DNA of 64,000 nt from Woeseiaceae bacterium (GCA_028277185.1 JANQGQ010000013.1:31132-95131); one strand, 5' to 3'; positions 26,436 to 36,063 are shown, numbered from the stretch's first letter. Notes: generated by a model not told the origin, from the letters alone. Made by a program: numbers and translations.

Positions 26436-27167
26436 CTAACCTGTCCGGCCGAACTCCATTTCGTGCAGGCCGCACTCGCGCTTCAGACCGTAGAAGCGGG
26501 TCGCCTCGGCCGACCCGGCTTCTGCAAGCAGCTGCGTCGTATGCACGTCGCCTATTGACACATAGCCCTCCTCCCAAAGCGGATGATAGGGCAGTCGATT
26601 GCGCTTGAGGTATCGATGAACGTCGCGATCGCTGAAATCCGCGATCGGGCAGACTTTGAAGCGCTCCCCCGACGACTCGATGAGCGGCGTCGCCGCGCGG
26701 CTTGCCGACTGCGAGCGACGAAGTCCCGAAAACCAGGTGCCGACGCCGAGTTCGTCGAGTGCGCGCTCCATCGGCCGGACTTTCGTCTCCCGATTGTAGG
26801 CCTCGATGCCTTCGAGACCCTTTTCCCAGCGGCGACCGTAGCGTGCCTCCTGCCAGGCTGCGGACAAAGCCGGACGGTACACCTTGAGGTTTAGCCCGAG
26901 CCGTTCGGTAAGCTCGTCGATGAAGCGGTAGGTCTCCGGAAAAAGGTAACCGGTATCGATCACGACGACGGGCATGTCCGGCGCCTGTTGCGTGACCATG
27001 TGCAGCATCACCGCCGACTGCGCGCCAAAGCTCGAACTCAGCATGTGGTTTGCGGGGAGCGTTTCCAGCGCCCAGGTCACACGTTCCTCGGCCCGCATTG
27101 CGGCGAGGGATTTCTGACCGGAGTGCACGGCCGCCTCCAGGCTATGCCGTTCGGACACGACGGTCAT
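26436..27167 (-). CDS. cysH: Phosphoadenylyl-sulfate (PAPS) reductase
   Basis: The protein has 243 residues. [15 protein letters not shown] is the PP-loop-like start, [20 protein letters not shown] and YRPALSA follow, and the single catalytic Cys is in the C-terminal [10 protein letters not shown]. There are no extra CC...CxxC cysteines of the iron-sulfur APS reductases, so the enzyme should use PAPS and thioredoxin/glutaredoxin. It gives sulfite, the substrate for CysJI. The start overlaps the cysI stop by four bases; it is the last gene of cysJ-cysI-cysH. Confidence 0.95.
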   Translation of the reverse strand: MTVVSERHSLEAAVHSGQKSLAAMRAEERVTWALETLPANHMLSSSFGAQSAVMLHMVTQQAPDMPVVVIDTGYLFPETYRFIDELTERLGLNLKVYRPALSAAWQEARYGRRWEKGLEGIEAYNRETKVRPMERALDELGVGTWFSGLRRSQSASRAATPLIESSGERFKVCPIADFSDRDVHRYLKRNRLPYHPLWEEGYVSIGDVHTTQLLAEAGSAEATRFYGLKRECGLHEMEFGRTG

Positions 27168-28861
27168 GCGGCTGCTCCCTGATGAAACTCACGACCGGCA
27201 CTGACTTCACGAACGATTCCGACCCGCACGAGATAGTCGCCGAAGTGCTCGCCCGGTTCGCGCTCGTCCGCGAAACGCCTGAACAACGGCACGAGCGTCG
27301 CCACGATCTCAGCCTCGTCGGCGTTGTCGAGCACGGCCGCACCGAGACGATCGCCCGCGAACCCTGCGCCCAGATAGAGATTGTAGCGGCCCGGGGCCTT
27401 CCCGACGAGGCCGATTTCGGCGATGTAGGGACGTGCGCAGCCGTTCGGACAACCCGTCATGCGAATCGTGATGGCCTCGTCCCCGAGACCCACCGCCTCG
27501 AGTTCTGCCTCGAGCTGCGTCACGAGATCGGGGAGGTAGCGTTCGCTCTCGGCCATGGCGAGACCGCAGGTCGGCAGCGCGACGCAAGCCATTGCATTGA
27601 GACGCAGCGCGCTGGCTTGCGTGTCGTTGTCGATGCCGTGGTCGTCGAGCAGCGCCTGGACCGAGGCTTTGTCGGCGTCGCTTACGTTGCTGATGGCGAG
27701 ATTCTGATTCGGCGTCAGCCGAAACTCGCCGGTATGTACCTCGGCTATCCGCCGAAGACCCGTCATCAGCTGCCGTTCGCCCAGATCGACGACGCGGCCG
27801 TTTTCGATGTACAGGATGTAGTGCCAGTCGCCCGCGTCGTCGCGCTGCCAACCGTACACGTCGCCGTTACCGGCGAACGAAAAGGCCGCCGGCTCGGAAA
27901 ATGCTACGCCGGAACGAGCCTCTACCTCCTGCCGAAACCACGGCAAGCCGCGGTCCTCGATGGTGTACTTGAGCCTCGCGTGCTTGCGGTTGGTCCGATC
28001 GCCATGGTCGCGCTGGGTCGTGACGATGGCTTCGGCGACCGGCAGCAAGGCGTCCCTCGGAACGAAGCCGAGTACGTCGGCAAGCCGCGGGTAGGTTGCG
28101 ATCTCGCCGTGCGCCATGCCCATACCGCCGCCCGCGGTGACGTTGTAGCCCGAGAGCACGCCGTCCTCGACGATGGCGACGAAGCCCATGTCCTGAGCGT
28201 AGATATCGACGTCGTTCTGCGGCGGCACGACGAACGCCGTTTTGAACTTGCGCGGCAGGTATGTATCGCCGTAGATCGGCTCCGGCTCGGGGGTGTCGAG
28301 CTTCTCGCCGTCGAGCCAGATCTCGTGATAAGCGCGTGTCGCGGGGGTCAGATGATCGCTCAGCCGTTCCGCATCTGCCTGCACCTCGCGATGCACCCGG
28401 CTGAGCGCCGGAAGCACGGGCGCCATGACGTTGCGGTTGACGTCGCCGCACGCGGCGATTGTGTCCATCATCGCCGCATTGATCCCGGCGATGCTTGCCT
28501 TGAGATGACGCTTGATCACGCCGTGGAGCTGAAACGCTTGCCGGGTCGTCAGACGGATAGTGCCGTTGGCGAAACGGTTCGCCACCCGGTCCATGTTCAG
28601 CCACTGCTCCGGCGTGCACACACCCGCAGGCACCCGCGCACGAATCATAAAGCTGTAGGCCGGTTCGAGCCTCGCGCGCTTGCGCTCGCTGCGCTCATCG
28701 CGGTCGTCCTGCTGGTAGATACCGTGAAACTTCGACAGCTGCGTGTCGTCGGCCGCGATGGCGCCCGTAACCGGGTCTTCGAGGCTTTCGGTCAGCGTGC
28801 CCCGGAGGTGGCGGCTTTCGGCCTTGATCCGTTCGACGTCGGTCAATGCGGTGTCACTCAT
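27164..28861 (-). CDS. cysI: Sulfite reductase hemoprotein beta component
   Basis: 565 residues from ATG 28861, which overlaps the cysJ stop (TGATG). A longer frame upstream is a shadow of cysJ. The iron-sulfur/siroheme cysteines are seen in [16 protein letters not shown] and [34 protein letters not shown] and the GGMGMAHGE segment are characteristic of the assimilatory enzyme. It reduces sulfite to sulfide with electrons from CysJ, and siroheme comes from CysG encoded nearby. The length fits E. coli CysI (570). Confidence 0.97.
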   Translation of the reverse strand: MSDTALTDVERIKAESRHLRGTLTESLEDPVTGAIAADDTQLSKFHGIYQQDDRDERSERKRARLEPAYSFMIRARVPAGVCTPEQWLNMDRVANRFANGTIRLTTRQAFQLHGVIKRHLKASIAGINAAMMDTIAACGDVNRNVMAPVLPALSRVHREVQADAERLSDHLTPATRAYHEIWLDGEKLDTPEPEPIYGDTYLPRKFKTAFVVPPQNDVDIYAQDMGFVAIVEDGVLSGYNVTAGGGMGMAHGEIATYPRLADVLGFVPRDALLPVAEAIVTTQRDHGDRTNRKHARLKYTIEDRGLPWFRQEVEARSGVAFSEPAAFSFAGNGDVYGWQRDDAGDWHYILYIENGRVVDLGERQLMTGLRRIAEVHTGEFRLTPNQNLAISNVSDADKASVQALLDDHGIDNDTQASALRLNAMACVALPTCGLAMAESERYLPDLVTQLEAELEAVGLGDEAITIRMTGCPNGCARPYIAEIGLVGKAPGRYNLYLGAGFAGDRLGAAVLDNADEAEIVATLVPLFRRFADEREPGEHFGDYLVRVGIVREVSAGREFHQGAAA

Positions 28862-30639
28862 CAGTACACGTCCCGCTGGTAGCGCCCGGCCCGCTTGAGT
28901 TCCTTCAATCGCTGCTCGGCCGCTTCGGCCGAGAGGCCGCCCTCGGCTGACAGCACGTCTGCCAGCGCCGCGTGGACGTCGCCGGCCATACGCTTCGCGT
29001 CGCCGCAAACATAGATATACGCGCCCTTCCCGATCCAGGCGAACACTTCGGCCGCACGTTCCCGAATCCTGTCCTGGACATATACTTTCGCGGACTGATC
29101 GCGCGAGAACGCCACGTCGAGTCGCGTCAGCAGTCCCGACTTCAGATAGCGCTGCCACTCCGTCTGGTACAGGAAATCGTCGGTGAACGTACGGTCGCCG
29201 AAGAAGAGCCAGTTGTCGCCGGCGGCGGCACGCTCGTCGCGTTCCTCTATGAATGCGCGAAACGGCGCGACACCGGTGCCGGGACCGATCATGATGATCG
29301 GAAGCGTGTCGTCCGCCGGCAGCCGGAAACGCCTGTTCGGTTCGACGTAGACACGCACGCTGTCGCCCTCGGCGACCCGGTCGGCGAGATAGGTGGACGC
29401 GGCCCCTTCGTGTTCGCTGCCGAAAGCCTCATAGCGGACGGCGGCAACCGTCAGGTGCACTTCGCCGGGGTTGGCCTCGAGACTCGACGCGATCGAGTAG
29501 GACCGCGGCCCCAGCGCGCGCAGACAAGTTGCGAACCCCTGCGCGTCGACGACCGCGGGAAAGCGGCGCACGACATCGATGATCTGATGCTCGTAGAGAA
29601 ACTCCGTGAGCGCTCCCTGCTGCGCCGGCTCGAGCAAACGATCCAGTTCCGGGTTCGCCGCATGCGCGGCCCAGGCTTTGAGAAAACTCGTGCTGGCCGC
29701 GGTGATCTCGAGACGCGACCCGAGCGCCTCGCGGAACGTCAGCATGTCGTCGCCGAGCCGCACCGCTTCCAGCGGGTCGGCACCGAGTTCGGCGATCAGG
29801 GACTCGATCAGCCGCGGCGGGTTGTCGGCGACAACCGCCAGAGCGTCGCCCGGTTCGTAGCGCAGGCCGGAACCTTCGAGAGAGAGCTCGATGTGCCGCA
29901 CGTCTTTCCCGGAGTTCCGGCCGGTGATCTTCTGGTTCGTCAACACCTCCGCGGAGAACGGCCGGTCGCGGTCGTATGGAGCCCGCGACTCCACCGCGCG
30001 CAGGCGCGGTGCCTCGTCGTCTGCCGCGATGAGTTCCGGCAGCTTTTTGAGCATATCGCCAGTCCAGGCATCGGCCTCTGCCGCGAACTCGACGTCGCAT
30101 TCGACGATTGGCAGGAGGCGCTCCGCACCCAGGTCGGCAAGCCGCGCGTCGAACTCACGGCCCGTCTGGCAGAAATTGACGTAGCTCGAATCGCCGAGCG
30201 CGAACACGGCGAACCGGAGCCCTTCGAGTCGCGGCGCCTTCTTCCCGAGCAGGAACTCGTGCATGAGCTCCGCATCGTCGGGCGGGTCCCCTTCGCCATG
30301 CGTGCTGATGACGAACGTGACCAACTGCTCCCGCTTGAGCGCCGCCGGTTTGTAGTCCGCCAGACTCTCGAGCCGGACGCGAAAACCCGCCGCTTCGGCC
30401 CGCTCTTTGAGTCCGCGGGCGACGCTTTCGCCGTTGCCGGTTTGTGAACCGTAGAGGATCGTCAGCGCGCTCGAACCCGCGGGCGCCGCCCGGGCCGTGT
30501 CCGCGGCCGCGAGGCCCAGAACATAGCCGCTGACCCAGGTCAGCTCCGCGGGACTCAGCCCGCTGAGCGCCGTGTTGATTCGGTCGATGCGGGCGTCGTC
30601 GATCGGCAGCACGGCGTTTTCGGCGGCAAGCGAACTCAT
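28861..30639 (-). CDS. cysJ: Sulfite reductase flavoprotein alpha component
   Basis: The protein has 592 residues (E. coli 599). The flavodoxin domain comes first (LTILYGSQTGNGESVARGL, FVISTHGEGDPPDDAELMHE, VFALGDSSYVNFCQTG), then the FAD domain (RSYSIASSLEA) and the NADPH domain (IMIGPGTGVAPFRAFIEER, NWLFFGDRTFTDDFLYQ), ending in YQRDVY. It passes electrons from NADPH via FAD and FMN to CysI. It is the first gene of cysJIH, and a possible CysB half-site lies upstream. Confidence 0.97.
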   Translation of the reverse strand: MSSLAAENAVLPIDDARIDRINTALSGLSPAELTWVSGYVLGLAAADTARAAPAGSSALTILYGSQTGNGESVARGLKERAEAAGFRVRLESLADYKPAALKREQLVTFVISTHGEGDPPDDAELMHEFLLGKKAPRLEGLRFAVFALGDSSYVNFCQTGREFDARLADLGAERLLPIVECDVEFAAEADAWTGDMLKKLPELIAADDEAPRLRAVESRAPYDRDRPFSAEVLTNQKITGRNSGKDVRHIELSLEGSGLRYEPGDALAVVADNPPRLIESLIAELGADPLEAVRLGDDMLTFREALGSRLEITAASTSFLKAWAAHAANPELDRLLEPAQQGALTEFLYEHQIIDVVRRFPAVVDAQGFATCLRALGPRSYSIASSLEANPGEVHLTVAAVRYEAFGSEHEGAASTYLADRVAEGDSVRVYVEPNRRFRLPADDTLPIIMIGPGTGVAPFRAFIEERDERAAAGDNWLFFGDRTFTDDFLYQTEWQRYLKSGLLTRLDVAFSRDQSAKVYVQDRIRERAAEVFAWIGKGAYIYVCGDAKRMAGDVHAALADVLSAEGGLSAEAAEQRLKELKRAGRYQRDVY

Positions 30640-30726
30640 TCGTCACTCCGGGTTGGGCCGGGCACGCAGGCGCCGGCGGGAGCTTCACGCTAAAAGAGCG
30701 CCCCTGACTTCGTGAACGATTTTGTG

Positions 30727-30742
30727 CTTATCCGCTTATAAC
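30727..30742 (-). promoter_or_regulatory. Possible CysB half-site upstream of cysJ
   Basis: The 16-base sequence CTTATCCGCTTATAAC (GTTATAAGCGGATAAG on the cysJ strand) contains two direct ATAAG motifs and lies about 90-100 bases before the cysJ start. CysB-activated promoters in enteric bacteria carry AT-rich half-sites with related ATAAG/TTAT elements near the -35 region. The match is by eye only. Confidence 0.25.
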
Positions 30743-30771
30743 CAACGCGCATATGCGCGGGGAGAGGCTCC

Positions 30772-31359
30772 CTACAGCACGCGGATGCCGCCGTGCCGCC
30801 GGCGAATCTGATGATCCACGTACTTGAGTCCGCCCAGAAAACCGCCAACGAGGGCGACGAGCAGTGCGCCGAGCGACCAGTTGAGCGGGACCGAGTTGCT
30901 GTAGCGATCCGCGGCGTTTTCCAGCCGCTCGACCCGGCCGGCGAGTTCCGCGTTGGCTTCCTGCCGGGCGGTGAGTTCTTCGTTGAGACCCGATATACGC
31001 TGATTGAGCGCATCGATCTCCGCCGCGGGATCGGCGAAAGCCGCCCGGGTATCATTAAGCTCTGTGTTGAGTCGGTCGAGTTCCGCCTGGGTCTCCGCGA
31101 CGATCAGCCGCGCCGGTTTTTCGTCGACGATGTAGGCCGAGCGCACGTAGCCGCGCGTGCCGTCCGGCAGTTCGACCTGAGTCGCCAATCGTTCGCGAAG
31201 CAGTACCTCGAACGCGTCCCCGCTGACCAGCGTGCGAACGGCGCTGCCGCTGAAGTCCGGACTCGAGTAGACGTTCAGGCGGAGCACGTCCGTGACGTAG
31301 GCGGTCTCAGCGACGGCAAGCGCCGGGAAAAGCAGCGCGACGATCCAGATTCTCGGCAT
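30772..31359 (-). CDS. TIGR04211-type SH3 domain protein, membrane anchored
   Basis: The protein has 195 residues. Signal peptide IWIVALLFPALAVAETA is followed by a bacterial SH3 domain (AYVTDVLRLNVYSSPDFSGS, VLLRERLATQVELPDGTRGY). A long coiled coil follows (residues about 95-155, LDRLNTELNDTRAAFAD, LNQRISGLNEELTARQEANA). A single C-terminal membrane helix (LGALLVALVGGFLGGLKYVD) precedes a basic tail. This arrangement is that of the YgiM/TIGR04211 family found across Gammaproteobacteria. It is an envelope protein of unclear function, presumably with the SH3 domain outside the membrane. Confidence 0.9.
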   Translation of the reverse strand: MPRIWIVALLFPALAVAETAYVTDVLRLNVYSSPDFSGSAVRTLVSGDAFEVLLRERLATQVELPDGTRGYVRSAYIVDEKPARLIVAETQAELDRLNTELNDTRAAFADPAAEIDALNQRISGLNEELTARQEANAELAGRVERLENAADRYSNSVPLNWSLGALLVALVGGFLGGLKYVDHQIRRRHGGIRVL

Positions 31360-31413
31360 AACAGTGTGTTTTCAGTGCATATTTCCCAAGTCTACTACAG
31401 CGGTCGCGGACGC

Positions 31414-32850
31414 TCATCGACGCCCGTGGAGCCAGCGCAGCAGCGCGTCCTGTATCTCTTCGCCGTAGCCGCGATGAATGTCCTCGTGATTGTTGAGAAT
31501 CGCCAGCGCGTAGCGGCGGCCATCGGCCGCCTGCAGATAGCCCGAGATACCGGTGACGTCGTCGAGCGAACCCGTCTTGAGATGGGCTTTGCCGGACAGT
31601 CCGCGCCCGTCGAGCCGGTCGCGGAGCGTGCCGTCCAGACCGGACAGGGCCATCGAGGCGAGGTACTCGGGCATGTAGGGCTGGCGCCAGGCGAAGTCCA
31701 GCAGGGTCACCAGATCGTAGGCGCTGACCCTCGCCGACCGGGACAGTCCGGCACCGTTGGAGAGCGCGAGCGAATCGATGTCGAGACCCCGATCGTCCAG
31801 CCACTGGCGAATGACTTCGCGCCCGCCTGCTTCCGTGCCCGGCGGTCCGAGGACCTCGGCCGACAGGGTCATCAGGAGCTGCCGCGCCATGACGTTGTTG
31901 CTGTACTTGTTGACCCGAGTCACTGCCTCGCCGAGAGGTGCCGAGCGGAACTCGTATAGCGGTTCGGCATCCTCCGGCGCGACGCCGGGGCGCCAGCTCC
32001 CGCTGAGACGCCCCCCGTTCCCGCGCCACATGGCCGCGAACAGGCCGTACGCGTACGCATTGTGATCGAGGGTGCTCCGGCTCAGCGAATAGCGCTCGCA
32101 GCCGGTCGGAAAGCGGCCACTGAAGATCATCCGGTCGACGCTGTCGTTGGCGTTCACCGCGATACCGCGCTGAAATCCCCGGCAGGGCCCTTCCCTGAGC
32201 GTCAACCGGTTGTCGATTGCGACGTTCGCAAGCGGCGGGTCCAGCTCGATCTGCACCGAGTTCGTCTGCGGTTCCGGCGTGAACCAGTAGCGGACGATCT
32301 TGAAGTTCATGAGCAATGCGTTAGGTGCGACGTTGTAAGCGCGCAGCGGCTGACGATCGAATGCGCCGGGATCGTAGTCGCCCAGTTCGAAATGGCTGTC
32401 GTCGATCAGCACGTCCCCGTCGATCGTGTCGAGGCCGCGACGCCGCAACGCTCGCGTTAGCTGCCAGACGCGCTCGGTGACGAGAAACGGGTCGCCGTTG
32501 CCTTTGAGCAGCAGATCGCCGTCGAGCCGTCCGCCATCGATCTCGCCGAGAGCGTAAACATCGGTACTCCAGCGATACGCGGGGCCGAGCACGTCGAGGG
32601 CGACCAGGGTCGTCACGAGCTTGAGGACGGAAGCGGGATTGCGCGCCGTATCCTTGAGCCAGTCGATGACGACCTCGCCCGTCTCTACGTCGATGACGTA
32701 AACGGACAGGCTCTCGGCAGGCACATCGCGCCGCTCGAGAACGGCGCGCACGGGGGCCGGCAGCGCGGCGCCCGGCGCCGGCGCAGCGATGCCGGCTCCT
32801 GGCGCGAGAGCGACAGCAAGAGCTGCCAGGAGTACGCCGCAGCGCCGCAC
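31414..32850 (-). CDS. dacB: D-alanyl-D-alanine carboxypeptidase/endopeptidase (PBP4)
   Basis: The protein has 478 residues with signal peptide VLLAALAVALAPGAGIAA. The three penicillin-binding motifs are intact: SxxK in RNPASVLKLVTT, SxN in NKYSNNVMARQLL, and KTG in AHLKTGSLDDVTGISG. The large insert between the first two motifs is typical of the S13 family. It hydrolyses D-Ala-D-Ala and cross-bridges in the periplasm. It ends the coupled chain sigma-54 activator - TVP38 protein - dacB, with one base separating it from the TVP38 gene. Confidence 0.94.
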   Translation of the reverse strand: MRRCGVLLAALAVALAPGAGIAAPAPGAALPAPVRAVLERRDVPAESLSVYVIDVETGEVVIDWLKDTARNPASVLKLVTTLVALDVLGPAYRWSTDVYALGEIDGGRLDGDLLLKGNGDPFLVTERVWQLTRALRRRGLDTIDGDVLIDDSHFELGDYDPGAFDRQPLRAYNVAPNALLMNFKIVRYWFTPEPQTNSVQIELDPPLANVAIDNRLTLREGPCRGFQRGIAVNANDSVDRMIFSGRFPTGCERYSLSRSTLDHNAYAYGLFAAMWRGNGGRLSGSWRPGVAPEDAEPLYEFRSAPLGEAVTRVNKYSNNVMARQLLMTLSAEVLGPPGTEAGGREVIRQWLDDRGLDIDSLALSNGAGLSRSARVSAYDLVTLLDFAWRQPYMPEYLASMALSGLDGTLRDRLDGRGLSGKAHLKTGSLDDVTGISGYLQAADGRRYALAILNNHEDIHRGYGEEIQDALLRWLHGRR

Positions 32851-32851
32851 T

Positions 32852-33625
32852 TCAGACGGCCGCGCTGTCGTCGTCGGATTTATCGGCCGCGCGGTCGGCC
32901 ACGGGATCGGTCATCTCGTCGGCCATGTCGTCGGCGAGAAGCTGGCCGGCCGATCGACGGATGACGAGCACCATGGTGACGATTGCCGCGAGGGCCACGC
33001 CAGCAAGCCACCAGCGCACCTCGTCGGGGGCGCCGCCGCCCGCAAGCAGATCGCCGATATCGCGCGCAAGCGTCCCAAGGTACACGTACATTGCGACGAT
33101 CGGCAGCATACCGAGGGCGGTTGCTGCGACGAAAGTACTCATTTTCACGCTGGTCAGCCCGTAGAAGTAGTTCAGCAGATTGTACGGCAGGACGAGCGCA
33201 AGGCGACTCAGAAGGACGACCGTGAACGCGTTGTCGTCCACCGCGCGATCGATTGCCCGCAGACGGCCGTGCCTCTGGATTCGGTCTTCGATCCAGCCCC
33301 TCAAGAGACTTCGCCCGACGACGAACCCGGCGGTCGCGCCGAGGACGATACCGGCAAGCGCGAGTACGAAGCCCTGAGCCACACCAAACAGGAAGCCGCC
33401 CAGCATCATCGGAATCCAGCCGGGCGTCATCGCGACACCGGCAAGCACCGCGCACGCCAGGTAGAGCAGCGCGCCCCGGACCGGATTGGCCGCCACCCAC
33501 GCCGCCGCTGCATCCAGCCAGTCCGCAACCGGCAGAAACCAAACGGCCAACGCGGCGAGCGCAAGCGCGGCGATGCCGAGGAGACGCCCGCGAAAACCGC
33601 GCACGAGAGCGCCCGCCCGGCTCAT
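32852..33625 (-). CDS. TVP38/TMEM64 family membrane protein
   Basis: The protein has 257 residues with five to six hydrophobic segments. The family core is seen in [36 protein letters not shown] and [20 protein letters not shown] (the VTT/DedA-like loop). The tail after residue 230 is polar and Asp-rich. Family members are inner-membrane proteins linked to lipid scrambling or transport in other organisms, and no substrate can be assigned here. The start overlaps the stop of the sigma-54 activator by four bases (ATGA), and dacB follows. Confidence 0.88.
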   Translation of the reverse strand: MSRAGALVRGFRGRLLGIAALALAALAVWFLPVADWLDAAAAWVAANPVRGALLYLACAVLAGVAMTPGWIPMMLGGFLFGVAQGFVLALAGIVLGATAGFVVGRSLLRGWIEDRIQRHGRLRAIDRAVDDNAFTVVLLSRLALVLPYNLLNYFYGLTSVKMSTFVAATALGMLPIVAMYVYLGTLARDIGDLLAGGGAPDEVRWWLAGVALAAIVTMVLVIRRSAGQLLADDMADEMTDPVADRAADKSDDDSAAV

Positions 33626-35424
33626 CCCGTCGACCGCTTGCCGATGCCGTACGCGCGGATGCGGTCGGCAAGCGTCGTCGGACGGACGCCGAGGAGTTCC
33701 GCTGCGCCGCCTTTGCCCGAGACGCGTCCGCCAGCCCGCTCGAGCGCACGTTCGACGTTGCGGCGAAGGAAATCGCGAACTTCGGCTTCGGTCAGTATCC
33801 GATCGTCGGCTGCCGGAACGGCGTCGGCGGCTGTACTCTGTTCAGCGGCCTCCGGCATCGACAGATCGAGCCGAAGCTGCTTGCCGGGCGAGAGGATCAC
33901 GGCCCGCTCGATGACGTTCTTGAGTTCGCGGATGTTGCCGGGCCAGGCATAGCGTTCGAGCAGATCGGCCTGAGCCTTCGTCAGCTTGAGCACCTCACGG
34001 CCGAAGTCCTTGCAGGTCTGCTCGAGGAAGTGTTGCGCAAGCGGCACGATGTCTTCGTGGCGCTCGCGGAGCGGCGGAACTTCCACGGGAAATACGCTCA
34101 ATCGGTAGAACAGATCCTCGCGAAATCGCCCCGCGACGATCTCGCGTTCGAGATTGCGATTGGTTGCGGCGATAACGCGTACGTCGACGGAGCGCGTCAC
34201 GTCGTCGCCGATACGCTCGAACTCGCTCTCCTGCAGCACGCGCAGAAGCTTCCCCTGGAGCTCGAGGGGAATCTCGCCGACTTCGTCGAGGAACAGCGTG
34301 CCGCCGTCCGCAAGCTGGAAACGCCCGACCCGGTCCCGCTGCGCGCCCGTGAATGCGCCTTTGACGTGACCGAAGAACTCGCTTTCGAACAGTTCCTTGG
34401 GTATCGAGGCGCAGTTCACCTTGACGAGCGGCCCGTCGGAGCGCGGGCTCTGTCCGTGTATCGCATGCGCGACCAGCTCCTTGCCCACGCCCGATTCACC
34501 GAGCACCAGCACGCTTGCCGGCGTGTCCGCGACGGCTTCCACCCGCCGCAGCATGCGCTTGAGCGCCGGTGAGTTGCCGACGATGCGACCGAAATTCATC
34601 GCAACGCTCACTTCTTCGCGAAGATAGTCGCGTTCGCGCTCGAGTTCCTCGCGCAGGCGGGCATTCTCCGCCAGCGTCCCGCGCAGCGAACGCTCGGCGC
34701 GATTGCGTTCGGTAACGTCCTTCGACGCCACGAGCAGCCGGTCGACGCGGCCCCGCGCATCGCGGTGCGAGATGGCGGACATCACGATATCGAGTGTCTT
34801 GCCGGAGCTCGTCAGCATCTGGCGCTCGAGATTGCTGAAATCGCCCTTCGCGACCTTCGCGCGAAGCGCCTGGTCCGAGGCGAAGCGCGCGCGATCCGCC
34901 GCCGAGTAGAAATCGGTGATCGGCCGGCCGATGACGTCCTCGCGCTCGTAGCCCAGCTTGCGCAGCCAGTGGTCGGTCACGGTGATGACGCGCCCGTCGG
35001 CATTCAGCGTGTGCAGCATCGCCGGCATCTTGCGATACAGCGTCCGGTAGCGAAAATCCGCCCGGGCCTCGTCGCCGGCTTCGATGTAGAGCGCGATGGA
35101 CGACAGGTAGGCCCCCGACGGATCGTGCTCCACGATTGCGTTCGTATTGCAGTCCACGATCTCGCCGTCGTGCGCGACGAAGCTGACGGGTTTGTTGTTC
35201 AGACGCCCGGTACGCCGTAAGGCCGGGCGGTAGTCCTGGACGACCCGGTGCGCCGATCGCGCGGTCATGAAATCCGTAGGCGGCCGGCCGATCACGTCGT
35301 CGCGCGGGTAGCCCAGCCGCTCGACGAATGCGTCGTTGACGTCGAGATAGAGCCCCGCCTCGGAGATCGAGGTCGCCATCACCGGTGCCTTGCGAAACAA
35401 CCACTTGTAATCATCTTCGGGCAT
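33622..35424 (-). CDS. Sigma-54-dependent transcriptional activator with two PAS domains
   Basis: The protein has 600 residues. Two PAS domains fill about residues 1-120 and 125-245 ([40 protein letters not shown]), followed by a coiled coil. The AAA+ domain has Walker [21 protein letters not shown], the sigma-54 contact loop [13 protein letters not shown], Walker [15 protein letters not shown] and the R-finger [21 protein letters not shown] Fis-type helix-turn-helix closes it ([20 protein letters not shown]). No receiver domain is seen, so it probably senses a small ligand or redox state through PAS. Its start is 12 bases from a palindrome that is the likely binding site, so autoregulation is probable. 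Confidence 0.95.
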   Translation of the reverse strand: MPEDDYKWLFRKAPVMATSISEAGLYLDVNDAFVERLGYPRDDVIGRPPTDFMTARSAHRVVQDYRPALRRTGRLNNKPVSFVAHDGEIVDCNTNAIVEHDPSGAYLSSIALYIEAGDEARADFRYRTLYRKMPAMLHTLNADGRVITVTDHWLRKLGYEREDVIGRPITDFYSAADRARFASDQALRAKVAKGDFSNLERQMLTSSGKTLDIVMSAISHRDARGRVDRLLVASKDVTERNRAERSLRGTLAENARLREELERERDYLREEVSVAMNFGRIVGNSPALKRMLRRVEAVADTPASVLVLGESGVGKELVAHAIHGQSPRSDGPLVKVNCASIPKELFESEFFGHVKGAFTGAQRDRVGRFQLADGGTLFLDEVGEIPLELQGKLLRVLQESEFERIGDDVTRSVDVRVIAATNRNLEREIVAGRFREDLFYRLSVFPVEVPPLRERHEDIVPLAQHFLEQTCKDFGREVLKLTKAQADLLERYAWPGNIRELKNVIERAVILSPGKQLRLDLSMPEAAEQSTAADAVPAADDRILTEAEVRDFLRRNVERALERAGGRVSGKGGAAELLGVRPTTLADRIRAYGIGKRSTG

Positions 35425-35436
35425 CGCCGCGAAGTA

Positions 35437-35450
35437 TACGGAATTCCGTA
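35437..35450. promoter_or_regulatory. Palindromic activator site 1 (UAS)
   Basis: TACGGAATTCCGTA is a perfect 14-base palindrome. It lies 12 bases before the start of the sigma-54 activator and about 120 bases upstream of the predicted start point of the divergent gene. The same core recurs at 35477-35488, 39 bases away centre to centre. Such paired palindromes are typical of enhancer sites for sigma-54 activators. Confidence 0.75.
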
Positions 35451-35476
35451 AGTATGGCCACGAGAATTCGTTAATT

Positions 35477-35488
35477 ACGGAATTCCGT
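35477..35488. promoter_or_regulatory. Palindromic activator site 2 (UAS)
   Basis: ACGGAATTCCGT is a perfect 12-base palindrome and the second copy of the site at 35437. Its centre is about 80 bases upstream of the predicted sigma-54 start point, in the range usual for activator sites. Bases TTACGGAATTCCGTGA around it match the first copy at all but the outer positions. Confidence 0.75.
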
Positions 35489-35505
35489 GACTACAGAAAT
35501 GGAAT

Positions 35506-35518
35506 TAACTAATTGATT
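35506..35518 (-). promoter_or_regulatory. IHF-binding consensus
   Basis: On the minus strand AATCAATTAGTTA matches the IHF consensus WATCAANNNNTTR at every position. It lies in an AT-rich patch between the two palindromes and the -24/-12 promoter. This is where IHF bends DNA to bring a sigma-54 activator to the polymerase. Confidence 0.65.
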
Positions 35519-35535
35519 TATAAGTAATTTTAGTA

Positions 35536-35552
35536 TTGGCATGCTCTGTGCA
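35536..35552 (+). promoter_or_regulatory. Sigma-54 (-24/-12) promoter
   Basis: TTGGCATGCTCTGTGCA carries GG and GC with the exact 10-base separation of the sigma-54 consensus TGGCAC-N5-TTGCA. Only two positions of the consensus differ. Start of transcription should be near 35563, giving a leader of about 50 bases to the ATG at 35615. Confidence 0.75.
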
Positions 35553-35614
35553 CTAGATTGCCCATTCGTCGCTGGGGTGCAGCGACATCGCTTGGACAAG
35601 TTTGAGGAAATGAG

Positions 35615-35896
35615 ATGAAAGCCTTCGATTGGGAAAACAGGCTGGCAGTCGTCGCAACGGGCGTCGTCCTGTTCGGCGTTCTGGCTGCCGCGGAATCGGC
35701 CTTCGCCGAGGGTGACGAAGCCCGGGTCGCGGCGGAGCGCGAGACGGCGGTCCCGGAGCTACGGCAGACCGAGACCCAGAGAGCGATGGCCGAGGAAGCC
35801 ATCCGCGCCGTACAGAGCGAGGTCCAGCTGGACCTTGATATTCAGCTCAAGGACCAGAGATCTACGGTCCGGGCAGCCAGGGTTTCTTCCCCCTGA
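35615..35896 (+). CDS. Small exported protein under sigma-54 control, unknown family
   Basis: The protein has 93 residues. GAGG at 35604-35607 lies seven bases before the ATG. The N-terminus has a basic end and a hydrophobic core (LAVVATGVVLFGVLAAAESA) with a likely cleavage after AFA. This leaves a mature, charged, helical peptide of about 60 residues (AVPELRQTETQRAMAEEAIR). There is no Cys and no membrane segment in the mature part. I recognise no family. It is divergent from the PAS/sigma-54 activator, and the region between carries two palindromes, an IHF site and a -24/-12 promoter, so it is very likely the activator's target. An inverted repeat CCAGAGATC/GATCTCTGG spans the stop codon. 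Confidence 0.7.
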   Translation: MKAFDWENRLAVVATGVVLFGVLAAAESAFAEGDEARVAAERETAVPELRQTETQRAMAEEAIRAVQSEVQLDLDIQLKDQRSTVRAARVSSP

Positions 35897-35975
35897 TCTC
35901 TGGTTGTCAGTACCGGAACGCCGGCCTTCCCCCCCGTGGCCGGCAAACGCGGCGGTTCGCTGCCGCGTCCTGTAA

Positions 35976-36050
35976 GGCGCCGGAGCGTCATCCGTGTCGG
36001 ATCGACCCGCTGTCGGATTCTTTTTCCCAGCACTCCGGCGCCGCTTTTTT
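35976..36050 (+). terminator. Terminator with long loop after the small exported gene
   Basis: GGCGCCGGAG (35976-35985) and CTCCGGCGCC (36033-36042) form a perfect 10-bp stem, and the second arm is followed by GCTTTTTT. The loop of 47 bases contains TGTCGGAT twice. With the sigma-54 promoter at 35536 it would close a transcript of about 490 bases, leaving roughly 80 bases of 3' untranslated RNA before the stem. Confidence 0.5.
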
Positions 36051-36063
36051 CTGTAGACCGTAG

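Noticed and set aside
28862..29158. N-terminal extension of cysI by 99 codons
   Set aside because: It overlaps cysJ in another frame, and the CysI family start matches the ATG at 28861.
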